A stretch of DNA of 27,500 nucleotides from Paulinella micropora (GCA_019918135.1 WBZZ01005731.1:140001-167500); one strand, 5' to 3'. Shown: positions 8,341-16,313, numbered from the stretch's first letter. Translations and numbers: made by a program. The notes: generated by a model from the letters alone, not told the origin.

Positions 8341-8652
8341 TTAATGAAACTTTACAGCACCTCCTCGTTGCTTACCATACCCAAGTTTTGCGGCAGTAGC
8401 ACTAACACTACCCGCGTAAGGCACCCCAACACTACTCAATGCCCCCGCAGTCCTAGAGATTACCTTATTATCGCGAAGGAATTTATTAACAGCCAAGGCA
8501 GTTTTTCCGACCTTTGCCCAGTTAATCTTTCCTCCCTTTTGACCACATCCCTTCTTCTTAGTTTTCTTTTTTCCTCCCTTCTGTGGCATTGATGGATTGT
8601 ATCCGATGTTATATCCTGATGGTTGTGAAATTATCACTGGCGATACTGGCAT
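8341..8652 (-). CDS. Small basic Gly/Lys-rich protein, candidate minor virion protein
   Basis: The product is 103 aa. The N-terminal third is Pro/Ser/Tyr-rich, followed by a basic patch (KKKTKKKGCGQKGGK). A helical part (VGKTALAVNKFL, then ISRTAGALSSVG) is followed by a KLGYGKQRGGA tail. Short proteins with an ISrta...lGyGk..GG ending are often seen in the capsid block of Polinton-like viruses, where a membrane-lytic or DNA-condensing virion role is plausible. I have no catalytic evidence. It lies between the protease and ATPase genes on the same strand with short spacers, which supports a packaging or core function. Confidence 0.65.
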   Translation of the reverse strand: MPVSPVIISQPSGYNIGYNPSMPQKGGKKKTKKKGCGQKGGKINWAKVGKTALAVNKFLRDNKVISRTAGALSSVGVPYAGSVSATAAKLGYGKQRGGAVKFH

Positions 8653-8713
8653 ATATTAGAAAGATTTTAAAAAATTCTTTCAGCAAAAATAAAAAAAAAT
8701 AATTATTGATATT

Positions 8714-9532
8714 TTATTTCAGGCGGTAAGCAAAATTTTTTCTTAACTCATCATCAACACTTGAAACATATAAAAAGTTAAATCGTTCCTTTGTTGCTTC
8801 GTGATACTTTTGAAGAAAGTAATCAAAGTCAAAAGATAAGTCTAAGTGTTTATACACTAGTTCCATTTTGTCCTGAGATTGGCTTGGAAAGATTAATAGA
8901 TAATCTAACTGCTTAATGGCTTCTGGCCGTAGGTCGTTCAGATACTGACTAGACATAATCACCTTTGATTTATAGTGTCTGTTCTTTTTTAACAAATCGC
9001 TTACGGACTTGTCTCTTAAACCGCTCCCTAAATCATCCAAAACAAAAACAACCTCTGGAGATATATATTTACTCGGCCTTTCTTTTGGTTCGGTAGTTTT
9101 CTTTTTTTCTTCTTTTCCAAAGTATAAAAATTGTGGCTTCTCCATTGGTTCTTTATCATCCTGTTTTACTTCTCCTTCTTGCTCTTCGTCTGGTTTATTC
9201 AGTTTGTCCAATTCGTAATCAATAATATTCACCCCGTCTGATTTAAGAAAAGTATATACCGCCATTGGATTTCCCCTGTTCTTAAAGTGCTTAACCATTG
9301 CTTTATAAATGTAGTCCTTGTGTATTGTTGAAGCAATAATGACAATACGGGTCTTTCTGTCTGTCGTCCGTTTCAGTATTTCAAAGAGTGCTGTCGTTTT
9401 CCCGCTCTTCTTACGGGCAAGCAGAAATATGTTGGCATACGGCTCATTGAATAATTTATAACCTTTTGCTTTTTTGTTTCCATCACCCTCTTGTTTTACT
9501 GGCTTCACTTTGACATTGTTTATTTTCTGCAT
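8714..9532 (-). CDS. ATPase: Genome-packaging ATPase (FtsK/HerA type)
   Basis: The product is 272 aa. Near the N-terminus NIFLLARKKSGKTTALFEIL forms a beta strand plus P-loop (about residues 34-53). The Walker B equivalent is VVFVLDDLG (about residues 165-173), followed by KVIMSSQYL, the polar sensor strand of A32-like packaging ATPases. The region between them is a charged, variable insert (residues 120-155). The first Walker A position is Ala rather than Gly (ARKKSGKT). The enzyme pumps DNA into preformed capsids. Its start codon is embedded in the same AATTCTAAAATATCATG motif seen at the penton gene, at the edge of cassette B. Confidence 0.85.
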   Translation of the reverse strand: MQKINNVKVKPVKQEGDGNKKAKGYKLFNEPYANIFLLARKKSGKTTALFEILKRTTDRKTRIVIIASTIHKDYIYKAMVKHFKNRGNPMAVYTFLKSDGVNIIDYELDKLNKPDEEQEGEVKQDDKEPMEKPQFLYFGKEEKKKTTEPKERPSKYISPEVVFVLDDLGSGLRDKSVSDLLKKNRHYKSKVIMSSQYLNDLRPEAIKQLDYLLIFPSQSQDKMELVYKHLDLSFDFDYFLQKYHEATKERFNFLYVSSVDDELRKNFAYRLK

Positions 9533-9701
9533 GATATTTTAGAATTTCGTTTCGTGCTACGCACTCTCACTTATTCTAAAACATCGTTTTTTCTTTATTG
9601 TTTAAAATAAATCGGTTGTCGATGTTTATGGAAGGGACTTTGTCCCTTTCCAAACCCGCGGGGGTATGGTAGGGGGTGAAACCCCCTCCAAACAAATATC
9701 A
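9531..9701. repeat. Palindromic intergenic cassette B
   Basis: The outer pair is ATGATATTTTAG at 9531 and AAATATCA ending at 9701, where the final TCA is the stop codon (TGA) of the gene at 9699-10061. The inner stem is AAACATCG (9579-9586) with CGATGTTT (9620-9627). It additionally contains the GC-rich twin-hairpin module at 9629-9689. The left arm is nearly identical to that of cassette A. Confidence 0.8.
9629..9689 (+). repeat. GC-rich twin-hairpin module, intergenic copy
   Basis: There are two adjacent hairpins. The first is AAGGG...CCCTT with an ACTTTGT loop; the second is GGGGGT-GAA-ACCCCC. They are joined by TTCCAAACCC and a G-rich linker. Its GC content is far above the surrounding AT-rich spacer. 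The same module, with 12 extra bases in the middle, occurs in the opposite orientation in the polymerase gene at 19912-19984. Confidence 0.85.
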
Positions 9702-10061
9702 GCCTACGAATTCCAAACACACAACAATTCGCCCCGCTAAATTTCCTGTGTCAATATTTCCGCTGTCTGTTTCAAGGACTTTAAATGTATATTGGCCGTC
9801 CGTCCATCCGACGACACCCAAATTATACCCGAGATTTGAAATGTTTGCTGTAGTGCTGTCCGCGAATGTTCCAATAATTCCAATTCTATCCATGTAAAGA
9901 ATTCTGGTTTTGGTTTCTGTCTGGTCGTTCATATAGTGGATAAACTTAACATTCATTTTGGTGGGTGTGAATGACATTTGAATATTTTTATTAAATGTTT
10001 TGCTTCCTCCCGCAAAATCATTGCTCAGAAAAATAATCTTTTGGTATTTGAACTCACTCAT
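9699..10061 (-). CDS. Hypothetical beta-rich protein
   Basis: The product is 120 aa, with alternating hydrophobic strands and glycine turns (NDFAGGSKTF, MDRIGIIGTFA, LAGRIVVCLEFVG) and no signal peptide, membrane segment or catalytic motif. I do not recognise a family. It lies in the same orientation upstream of the packaging ATPase and is separated from it by palindromic cassette B, which supplies its TGA stop. The composition is like that of small virion decoration proteins, but that is only a guess. A very AT-rich 27-bp spacer separates its start from the divergent gene at 10089 and probably holds promoters for both. Confidence 0.6.
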   Translation of the reverse strand: MSEFKYQKIIFLSNDFAGGSKTFNKNIQMSFTPTKMNVKFIHYMNDQTETKTRILYMDRIGIIGTFADSTTANISNLGYNLGVVGWTDGQYTFKVLETDSGNIDTGNLAGRIVVCLEFVG

Positions 10062-10088
10062 AAATTATATAATATATGATATAAAAAA
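10062..10088. promoter_or_regulatory. Bidirectional AT-rich promoter spacer
   Basis: The 27 bases between the divergent start codons at 10061 (minus) and 10089 (plus) are almost pure A/T, with overlapping TATATAATATATGATATA sequence. The position leaves little doubt that initiation signals for both genes lie here or within the genes. The exact TATA element is not resolvable. Confidence 0.45.
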
Positions 10089-10340
10089 ATGATTTTAATA
10101 TTCTTGTTTATGTGGTCTGTGTTAGGTCGGACTGCCTGCGACTTTTACTCACGGATAAGCGAAAAAAAGAATGAGAGTTGTGCTTATTGTATAAAGCAAG
10201 GAATAGAAAGTAAATTTAAATGTGTGTATAAGCCAATGTCAGATTGGTGTATTAGTTTTGATGAAGCCATTCCTTTAATGTGTTCGGGTAGTGATGCTTC
10301 TTGGTATAAAATCCACTTATACGAGTGCTCACTTCTTTGA
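10089..10340 (+). CDS. Small secreted Cys-rich protein, PSI-like spacing
   Basis: The product is 83 aa. An N-terminal hydrophobic stretch (ILIFLFMWSVLG) ending before TACDF looks like a signal peptide. The mature part has about seven Cys with the order C...SCAYC...KC...WC...MC...EC. This resembles the plexin-semaphorin-integrin (PSI) disulfide module (C, SCxxC, WC). It is the only plus-strand gene within the minus-strand structural region and would be exported or sit on a membrane. A virion-surface or host-interaction role is possible but unproven. The stop codon TGA is the first base triplet of cassette C (TGATATTTG). Confidence 0.6.
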   Translation: MILIFLFMWSVLGRTACDFYSRISEKKNESCAYCIKQGIESKFKCVYKPMSDWCISFDEAIPLMCSGSDASWYKIHLYECSLL

Positions 10341-10477
10341 TATTTGAGAATTGCGCTTCGTGCTACGCACTCTCGCTATGGATTCAACTTGTTGAATCTA
10401 TAATCTCAAACATCGTTTTTATACTTTAATGGTGGACGATGTTTTACGAAGGCACGAAGTGCATGAGTAAAATATCA
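10338..10477. repeat. Palindromic intergenic cassette C
   Basis: TGATATTT begins at 10338 and its TGA ends the plus-strand gene. AAATATCA ends at 10477, and its reverse-strand TGA ends the minus-strand gene at 10475. The inner stem is AAACATCG (10408-10415) with CGATGTTT (10437-10444). It also holds CTTCGTGCTACGCACTCTC as in A and B, a GATTCAACTTGTTGAATC hairpin (about 10381-10398), and GCACGAAGTGC near the right arm. Both convergent genes therefore share the palindrome as their 3' end. Confidence 0.8.
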
Positions 10478-10816
10478 TTTCTTTGAAGAAGGTGATGGAA
10501 GGCAAATGCCAATCAATAGTGTTAGGATTCCGACATAAGTATTAGCAACCTCACAAGGCAAGTTCTTTTCAGATAGCCTCACGATACAAAGGGTTATAAT
10601 GGAGATAATGATACCCATTTGAAATAAGTATTTAATAAGTCGGCTGTCTGTTGGTCTGTTTGTTATACAACAACAATTCCAGTTATCTTCCAATTCGTGC
10701 TCTACTTTTTTTTCCTCATTCTTCAATGAAATGTCTAAAACACGATTTTTCAACTCTGGTGTTAGTTCGCCGTCTATTTCAATGACTGGCGGTGGGGGGT
10801 GTAATCTAGGAGGCAT
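10475..10816 (-). CDS. Two-helix membrane protein
   Basis: The product is 113 aa. The N-terminus is Pro-rich (MPPRLHPPPP), followed by an acidic/basic segment and a CCC cluster. Two predicted transmembrane helices follow: about residues 63-81 (LFQMGIIISIITLCIVRL) and about 92-107 (YVGILTLLIGICLP), ending in a PSPSSKK tail. Short proteins with a second helix ending in GxxLPxP are common next to fibre genes in large DNA viruses. Its start overlaps the 3' end of the fibre gene by 11 bp, so the two are probably co-transcribed. It may anchor the fibre or form part of an internal membrane, which is inference. Confidence 0.72.
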   Translation of the reverse strand: MPPRLHPPPPVIEIDGELTPELKNRVLDISLKNEEKKVEHELEDNWNCCCITNRPTDSRLIKYLFQMGIIISIITLCIVRLSEKNLPCEVANTYVGILTLLIGICLPSPSSKK

Positions 10817-13800
10817 TAGTAGAAAATACGACTGCTCGTATTTCTGCTAGTTGGTTGGTTAAATCTTGTAATATATTAAGTAAAGTTTTATTTTCTTTTT
10901 CTAAATTAACTACCTTATCCGCCATATGTTGAAATCCGCTTACCAATATCGGTATAAAACTTGTATATGTTATGCCTTCAAGGTAGCCGTCTCCATCCTC
11001 TGCTTTCATTCCACTTTCAGATACAAATTCAGGAAATACTTTTTTGACTTCGTCCGCAATAAATCCGTGGCCTTTTTTTTCTTTCTTCTCATCTGATTTC
11101 CAATAATATGAACAACAATTTATTTTCATTAGTTTATCGCAACAATCACCGCAGTCTAATGTGTTAATATCTGATTTTAGCCTCCTGTCCGAGGAGTTTG
11201 TCCAAGCACCATTTAGCGGAATATAATTATAACTACCAGATGGCTCGCTGTTGGTATTTGAAGTAGTCCAAGCGTGGAGCAAACCAGTTGCTGATGTAAG
11301 CACTCCATAATTCGTATATCCTCCTGATTTAAAATGTAGTAGCGGGTCGTTAGTATAAGTTGGCCTTTTTCGTATTAATAAATTACCGCTGGAAGTTGTT
11401 GGAATTACTACCTCACCAGTCGAATTGATTGACATCGCGGTGTTAAATGTTATATTACTTCCTACCGCTACTCCTGATGCATATTGAAAAAGAAGATTAG
11501 TGCCTTTGGCTATCATAAAATTTGAGGTAGCAGAACTTGACTTATCATTAACCGCACCATCCCAATAGCAATCAAATTTTAGTGCTACATCATTATGACT
11601 ATTGTTAATTAATTGAAAACAAGGATAATTTGGGTCGGCCGTTGTAAATGCTTGTATATGTGGCCCTGCTACACCAGATGTCCCGTATAATTCTAATCCC
11701 CCCGTGTATGCCGCCAATCCTCTCGTTGTTCTTCCCAATATTAATGGTTTATCTTGTGCTATTGTTATTTTATCGCTCGTTGCCAATGTCGTTGTTGATA
11801 TACCCGCGGTTGAAGTAATTGTCGTTCCAGTTATTGTTCCTCCATTTGTTATGTTGTTTGAATTCATATCCAAAGCACCATAAAACCGCATACCACCAGC
11901 ATTGTTAAAACGGACAATGTCAGACGAAGCACTTTTATTATCCAAAAGTTTTGAAATATAAAGTCCTGCTCCTTTTACATCAGATGCTACATTCGTGAAT
12001 ACATAACCTCGTTGGTTAGCGGTTCCACTTGAAGCAGTATTTAGAGTAAATAAGAAATACTGATAATCACCAGTCGTCTGTGAAAAGAATATATCTCCTC
12101 CGTTTTGGTTTAATATCCTTGCCCCATTGTATGTTATATTTCCACCATTAATAATATCCACATTATTGAAATCGGCTTGGCTTAACAAATTCAGTGCCCT
12201 TACATCATTTCTACTTCCATTAAATATCTTAATTCCTGTTATTGTTTGGTCGCCTGTTAGTTTTACATTTTGCCCGTCCAATGTGTCCGCATACCCTTTT
12301 GTCGCTCCGTCCGTTGATAATGTCGGAGTTCCAAGGTTGGCTATTTTGCTACTATTACAATCTAACCCCGAAGCATTTACCCAACCGACGATTGTCCCAT
12401 CAATAATAAAACTTATTTTTTTCGCAGAAATTTCAAAGTTGTAATATGTTGCTGTTTTCATATCCAAACTAGCAATTGACCCGATATTGGCTGTGGAGTT
12501 AAAAACCACGAATGTGCCCTTTGTTGTAGCATTTATTGAATTTCCCGTTATTTCAACACCACTGCTATATGTCTTAATTCCTGCTATGGTTTGGTTTCCT
12601 GTTAGTTTCACATTTTGCCCGTCTAATGTATCCACATAACTTTTATTCGCCCCGTCCGTTGTTGCTGTTGGTGTGGCTAAGTTTGTTATTTTTCTGTTGT
12701 TCAAAGATAGTGTCGTGCCCGTTGCTGTCGCGATTACATTATCACCCGCATATAAATCAACATATGACCCCGTTATTTGTATCGGATACCAAGTCGCTGT
12801 TGCTGTCTTTTGTGCGGCAATCTCTCCTATATTTGTCGCCGTATCAAAGGCAATACCGATACCATCAAAAGCGGCTGGAGCAGTAGCACCCCGCACTTCT
12901 ATTGTTGAAGTAAATTTTTTATTCCCTGCTATAGTTTGGTCTCCTGTTAGTTTGACGACTGCTGTATCAAGGGTGGATACATCAACACCATCAACATTAC
13001 CAACATTTGTTATTGAAAATCCACCCATATTTAAACTACCCGTCATAGCCATTGTGCCGTCCTTTGCCAGTTTGGTGTCGGTATATGCTTTCGTTGAAGC
13101 ATCGCCATCGTAGAATGGTGCGGGCAGACCGCTGATTGCTGTCGTGCTGTTAAAATTTAAAACATTATTTGTTAATGTCATTCCACCCCCTGTTGTTGGA
13201 GCAAAAAGTATGGACGAGCCTACAATAGTTAGTGGATAGCCCGTCGCACCACCTGCCTCCGACGAATAAATAGAACCCATATTATTGTTGTAATTGAAGA
13301 ATAACTTGCCAGTGTTTAATGGATTTGAGTCTTTTACGGCCACATAAGTAGTAAATGTTTTATTCCCTGTTATTGTTTGGTCGCCTGTTAGTTTAACGAC
13401 TGCTGTGTCAAGAGCCGAAACATCAATACCATCAACATTACCGACATTTGTTATGTTAAATCCTCCCATATTTAAATCCGCTATCATCATGGCAAGACCA
13501 TCTAATCTTACGAAAGGAGAGTTTGTGTTTCTCCATTGTCCTGTGCTATAAATGAGCAGTTGGTTATTGGTTGGTGTTGTTATGACTACATCGCTGTGTG
13601 TATCTATTGAACCATCTGCGGACACTTTATCATTATTGTCTTCGTGCTCAGATATCCAAGTATCAACATCTTTGGTATTTAGTAAATTGACACCTGTTAT
13701 ATTTAGATTACCTCCCATACTAATGTTGCCAAATTCATCAACATTTATCGGAAAAGTTTTATTTACCCAGTTTATTGAATTATATGTAAGATAACTATTA

Positions 13801-14255
13801 TTTGCTATTGGTGCGGTTATGACTACATCGGTGAGTGTATCAATTGACCCAATGGTGGTATTCCTCCATTTACCATCTACATCATTATATGTTAAGTATT
13901 GCCCGATCGTTGGTGCAGATATGTTTGTGTCTATCAAATTGTATAAACTGGTTTGGTGTGGATTGGAAGTATTACTTCTATGTTGAGTTGAGGCTTTGAC
14001 TTCATCGTTGTCCCTTACTCGTTGCTCTGTGTAGTATAAATTTTTTCCTTCTTTAATGTCTGTTGTTGATTTGGTAGATAATCTTGTGTCAAATCGTAAA
14101 TCAGTATAGTAGAGGTTCAAAGGGTTTTCATCTTCTGGCACTCTGTCTGTATTTAAACCTACTATGTTGGTGTTCGTTAAGTCAAGGTTGGCTATGTCTA
14201 GACTATCAACTGCCAATTCATTAAGACCTAGTAAGGATTTATATTGACTACCCAT
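10806..14255 (-). CDS. Fibre/spike protein with C-terminal S74 intramolecular chaperone
   Basis: The product is 1149 aa. The body is beta-helical in character, rich in Thr, Asn, Gly and Ile. It has four degenerate repeats built around VKLTGDQTIxGxKxF, preceded by either NMGGFxITNVGNVDG or an ATPTxxTDGAxKxYxDTLDG stretch. The last 130 residues are the S74 chaperone of endosialidase: NSSDRRLKSDI with the Ser-Lys dyad at about S1022/K1027 (spacing five), GHGFIADEV, and a terminal coiled coil (VVNLEKENKTLLNILQDL). The chaperone drives trimerisation and is then cut off by itself. The family is classic in phage tail fibres and also occurs in giant viruses. Here it gives the element a long attachment fibre. 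No catalytic sialidase domain is visible. Confidence 0.9.
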   Translation of the reverse strand: MGSQYKSLLGLNELAVDSLDIANLDLTNTNIVGLNTDRVPEDENPLNLYYTDLRFDTRLSTKSTTDIKEGKNLYYTEQRVRDNDEVKASTQHRSNTSNPHQTSLYNLIDTNISAPTIGQYLTYNDVDGKWRNTTIGSIDTLTDVVITAPIANNSYLTYNSINWVNKTFPINVDEFGNISMGGNLNITGVNLLNTKDVDTWISEHEDNNDKVSADGSIDTHSDVVITTPTNNQLLIYSTGQWRNTNSPFVRLDGLAMMIADLNMGGFNITNVGNVDGIDVSALDTAVVKLTGDQTITGNKTFTTYVAVKDSNPLNTGKLFFNYNNNMGSIYSSEAGGATGYPLTIVGSSILFAPTTGGGMTLTNNVLNFNSTTAISGLPAPFYDGDASTKAYTDTKLAKDGTMAMTGSLNMGGFSITNVGNVDGVDVSTLDTAVVKLTGDQTIAGNKKFTSTIEVRGATAPAAFDGIGIAFDTATNIGEIAAQKTATATWYPIQITGSYVDLYAGDNVIATATGTTLSLNNRKITNLATPTATTDGANKSYVDTLDGQNVKLTGNQTIAGIKTYSSGVEITGNSINATTKGTFVVFNSTANIGSIASLDMKTATYYNFEISAKKISFIIDGTIVGWVNASGLDCNSSKIANLGTPTLSTDGATKGYADTLDGQNVKLTGDQTITGIKIFNGSRNDVRALNLLSQADFNNVDIINGGNITYNGARILNQNGGDIFFSQTTGDYQYFLFTLNTASSGTANQRGYVFTNVASDVKGAGLYISKLLDNKSASSDIVRFNNAGGMRFYGALDMNSNNITNGGTITGTTITSTAGISTTTLATSDKITIAQDKPLILGRTTRGLAAYTGGLELYGTSGVAGPHIQAFTTADPNYPCFQLINNSHNDVALKFDCYWDGAVNDKSSSATSNFMIAKGTNLLFQYASGVAVGSNITFNTAMSINSTGEVVIPTTSSGNLLIRKRPTYTNDPLLHFKSGGYTNYGVLTSATGLLHAWTTSNTNSEPSGSYNYIPLNGAWTNSSDRRLKSDINTLDCGDCCDKLMKINCCSYYWKSDEKKEKKGHGFIADEVKKVFPEFVSESGMKAEDGDGYLEGITYTSFIPILVSGFQHMADKVVNLEKENKTLLNILQDLTNQLAEIRAVVFSTNAS

Positions 14256-14330
14256 TGATTATATAAATAAATATTTAATTTTTTATTTTTGTTAAATTAT
14301 AATAACAAAGATTAAAAACATATCTAAATT
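14256..14330. promoter_or_regulatory. AT-rich divergent promoter region
   Basis: 75 bp separate the divergent starts of the fibre gene (minus) and the charged protein gene (plus). The sequence is about 90% A/T, with TATATAAATAAATATTTAA and TTAAATTATAATAAC tracts. It must carry signals for both transcripts. Confidence 0.4.
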
Positions 14331-14849
14331 ATGCCGTCAAAGGAAGCATCAAAGGAAAATTGGAAGAAGGCTGTTCAAGCAAATAGAGAAAATGCTGAAC
14401 GGCGAAAGGACGACTGGGCTCGCGAACGGCTCCGCAAGAAGGGGGAACTGAAAGATAAGACCATAGATGAAATGATAGAAACTGATGCTGAGTTAGGTGT
14501 TGCTAAGGAAATACTGGCAAAACCCGAAATCGTAGAAGAAGAAAGCGACAGCGACAGCGGAATTGATATGTCTGAGGTCATTGCTAATCATATGCTTAGA
14601 AAGATAAAAAAGAATGCTAAAAAGCCCAAGAAGAAAACCTCAAAGAAAGCACCACAGCCCAAGCCTGAGAATGACAGCGAAGAAGAAGAAGAAAGTGATA
14701 GTGAAGAAAGCGAAGATTATGAAACAACAGGCGGAAAACAGCGAGGTGGTAAAAAACGAAGTGAAAAAATATCAGTTAATGTATATAATAATACACCAAA
14801 GAATAAAGAAAAAAGTAAGGAAGCAGAAAAGATATTTTTGAAATTCTAA
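14331..14849 (+). CDS. Highly charged Lys/Glu/Ser protein of unknown function
   Basis: The product is 172 aa. The first 75 residues look helical (ERRKDDWARERLRKKGELKD). Then come alternating acidic Ser-Asp-Glu clusters (EEESDSDSGID, SEEEEESDSEESEDYE) and basic clusters (KKPKKKTSKKAPQPKP), with an RGGKKR patch near the end. It is probably disordered and nuclear or DNA-associated, and the acidic serines fit casein-kinase-type sites. I recognise no family. Its TAA stop overlaps the AATTCTAAAATATCATG motif that leads into the integrase start 6 bp later, so the two genes form a tight pair. The protein may act with the integrase or in chromatin targeting, but that is speculative. Confidence 0.65.
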   Translation: MPSKEASKENWKKAVQANRENAERRKDDWARERLRKKGELKDKTIDEMIETDAELGVAKEILAKPEIVEEESDSDSGIDMSEVIANHMLRKIKKNAKKPKKKTSKKAPQPKPENDSEEEEESDSEESEDYETTGGKQRGGKKRSEKISVNVYNNTPKNKEKSKEAEKIFLKF

Positions 14850-14858
14850 AATATCATG
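14842..14858 (+). promoter_or_regulatory. AATTCTAAAATATCATG start-codon motif at the integrase
   Basis: The sequence is shared with the starts of the penton gene (6125) and the packaging ATPase (9532), with the ATG at its 3' end in all three. A related TTCTAAAATATTG stands about 30 bp ahead of the protease start. It may be a core promoter, an initiator or a remnant arm of the palindromic cassettes. Confidence 0.5.
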
Positions 14859-15779
14859 AGTGAAAATAATAATATTCAACTTGCGAACACCGCACAAGAA
14901 TTATTTCGTCAGACTAAACCGAGGACAAGAGGAACGACAATATGGGCAGACAAAGTATTGGAAATGGTCAATATTGATTTAATGGACATGAGTAAGGTTG
15001 CTACAAAAAATAAAAACTATAATTTTGCCCTCATTTGGATTGATATCCATAGTCGCTATGCTTATGCAATACCAATAAAGAATAAATTTTCAACCACCGT
15101 TTTAGAAGCACTCAAGAAATTACCAAAGCCGAAAGCATACATATCAGACAATGGCGGTGAGTTTAAAGGTGCCGTTGGTGAGTGGATGAGAAATAATGGA
15201 ATTGAACAATTTATGGTTGAAGTAGGTGATCATAATTCGTTAGGTATTGTTGATAGATTTGTTAGAACACTTAGAGAAAGATTACACGTATTATGGGCTT
15301 ATAATCGTAATTTTGATTGGATAAGTTATATTGAAGATGTGGTTTATTATTATAACAAGAAAGAACATTCAGCGATTAAGGCCCCACCGATTGATGTGTT
15401 TAAAGGAAATGATATAAGCCAACAACATAGATATGTTGATAAATATTTATTTAGTTTCAAAGAAGGAGACAGAGTTAGAAAATTAAACAAGAAACATATT
15501 TTGGAAAAGGGAGGAAAGACTTGGAGCAAGCAAATCTACACTGTCAAAGCCCGTAAGGGCTACCGGATTGTATTAACGAATGATGATGTTGTACCTCCAC
15601 GACATTTATTAAAGACTGACGCAACCGACGATCCGGAACAGACCGATATTAATAAAGAACTAAAACAACTAACAAAAGAAAAACAAACAAAGCATTTACT
15701 TAAACGAGAGGATATTGACCCAGCCAATGTCCGCACTTCTTCCCGACAGCGGAAGAAAAAAGAAATACTTGACTTGTAG
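14856..15779 (+). CDS. INT: Retroviral-like (rve) integrase, Polinton type
   Basis: The product is 307 aa. The catalytic RNase H-fold core has NIDLMDMS with the first Asp at 41, a WIDIHSRYAYAIP strand, YISDNGGEF with the second Asp at 98, and LGIVDRFVRTL, whose acidic residue at 133 falls where the DDE Glu is expected but is Asp. The D98 to D133 spacing matches the DD(34-35)E geometry. The C-terminal part has an SH3-like segment (DRVRKLNKKHILEKGG, WSKQIYTVKA), followed by a basic tail (RQRKKKEIL). No chromodomain is visible and no obvious N-terminal HHCC zinc finger. It should make the staggered 6-bp cut seen as the target duplication and join the TIR ends. Confidence 0.9.
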   Translation: MSENNNIQLANTAQELFRQTKPRTRGTTIWADKVLEMVNIDLMDMSKVATKNKNYNFALIWIDIHSRYAYAIPIKNKFSTTVLEALKKLPKPKAYISDNGGEFKGAVGEWMRNNGIEQFMVEVGDHNSLGIVDRFVRTLRERLHVLWAYNRNFDWISYIEDVVYYYNKKEHSAIKAPPIDVFKGNDISQQHRYVDKYLFSFKEGDRVRKLNKKHILEKGGKTWSKQIYTVKARKGYRIVLTNDDVVPPRHLLKTDATDDPEQTDINKELKQLTKEKQTKHLLKREDIDPANVRTSSRQRKKKEILDL

Positions 15780-15784
15780 AAAAG

Positions 15785-16267
15785 TTATTTCGTAAAGGTA
15801 TAGTTGGCAAACTTGACATAGACTGGTACCTTAGCGTGTATGTAATAACCCTTTACCGCAGACCAAGAATGAAATACACGGATAACCATTTTCGAATCAA
15901 TGGTGACGAAATAAATTTTCGCACTTCCTTGGCTTTTCATGAATTCGGCCTCAACTCTGTTATTCCCTGCTTTGTTGAAAATAAGGTCTGGTTTTTTGTT
16001 ATCCTTAACAAACTCGACAAAGCACTTACTTTCTTCACGACTTTTAGGCGGGGACTTGGAATCGTACATTTTGAGAGCCTCTAAAGCGTTCGAAATCTCA
16101 ACAGCCTCCTGAGCCACTGGGTCTTCATGTAGCGGACGCTTTGCTTCTGGAGTGGAAGGATCATTCGGCTCAACCTCCTCAGTCGGAGCACCAGTCTCCA
16201 CCTCCTCAGTCGGAGCACCAGTCGGTACTTGAGCCTCAGTTGGAGTTGACTTCTTCTTAGGTGGCAT
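15785..16267 (-). CDS. Hypothetical protein with Pro/Thr/Glu repeat N-terminus
   Basis: The product is 160 aa from MPPKKKSTPT (ATG 16267). An upstream in-frame start at 16399 would add a segment encoded by hairpin-rich leader and is unlikely. Residues 10-45 hold two copies of a TGAPTEEVE unit, encoded by a 27-bp tandem repeat (16174-16223). The C-terminal 75 residues are compact and beta-like (KIYFVTIDSKMVIRVFHSW, YIHAKVPVYVKFANYTF). I recognise no family. The gene converges on the integrase with a 5-bp gap. Its base composition is GC-richer than that of the neighbouring genes, which may mean separate acquisition. Confidence 0.55.
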   Translation of the reverse strand: MPPKKKSTPTEAQVPTGAPTEEVETGAPTEEVEPNDPSTPEAKRPLHEDPVAQEAVEISNALEALKMYDSKSPPKSREESKCFVEFVKDNKKPDLIFNKAGNNRVEAEFMKSQGSAKIYFVTIDSKMVIRVFHSWSAVKGYYIHAKVPVYVKFANYTFTK

Positions 16268-16272
16268 GGTTC

Positions 16273-16313
16273 CTGCCCCACACCAAAAAGCACAAAAAAA
16301 CATGTGTGGGCAG
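16273..16313. promoter_or_regulatory. Stem-loop in the leader of the 15785-16267 gene
   Basis: CTGCCCCACAC (16273-16283) pairs with GTGTGGGCAG (16304-16313), leaving one bulged C and an A-rich 20-base loop. It sits 6 bp upstream of the start codon on the transcribed minus strand, so it could affect initiation or mark the transcript start. Confidence 0.4.

Noticed and set aside
12127..13113. Plus-strand frames opposite the fibre gene
   Set aside because: They are antisense shadows, and the minus-strand frame has clear S74 and repeat homology.
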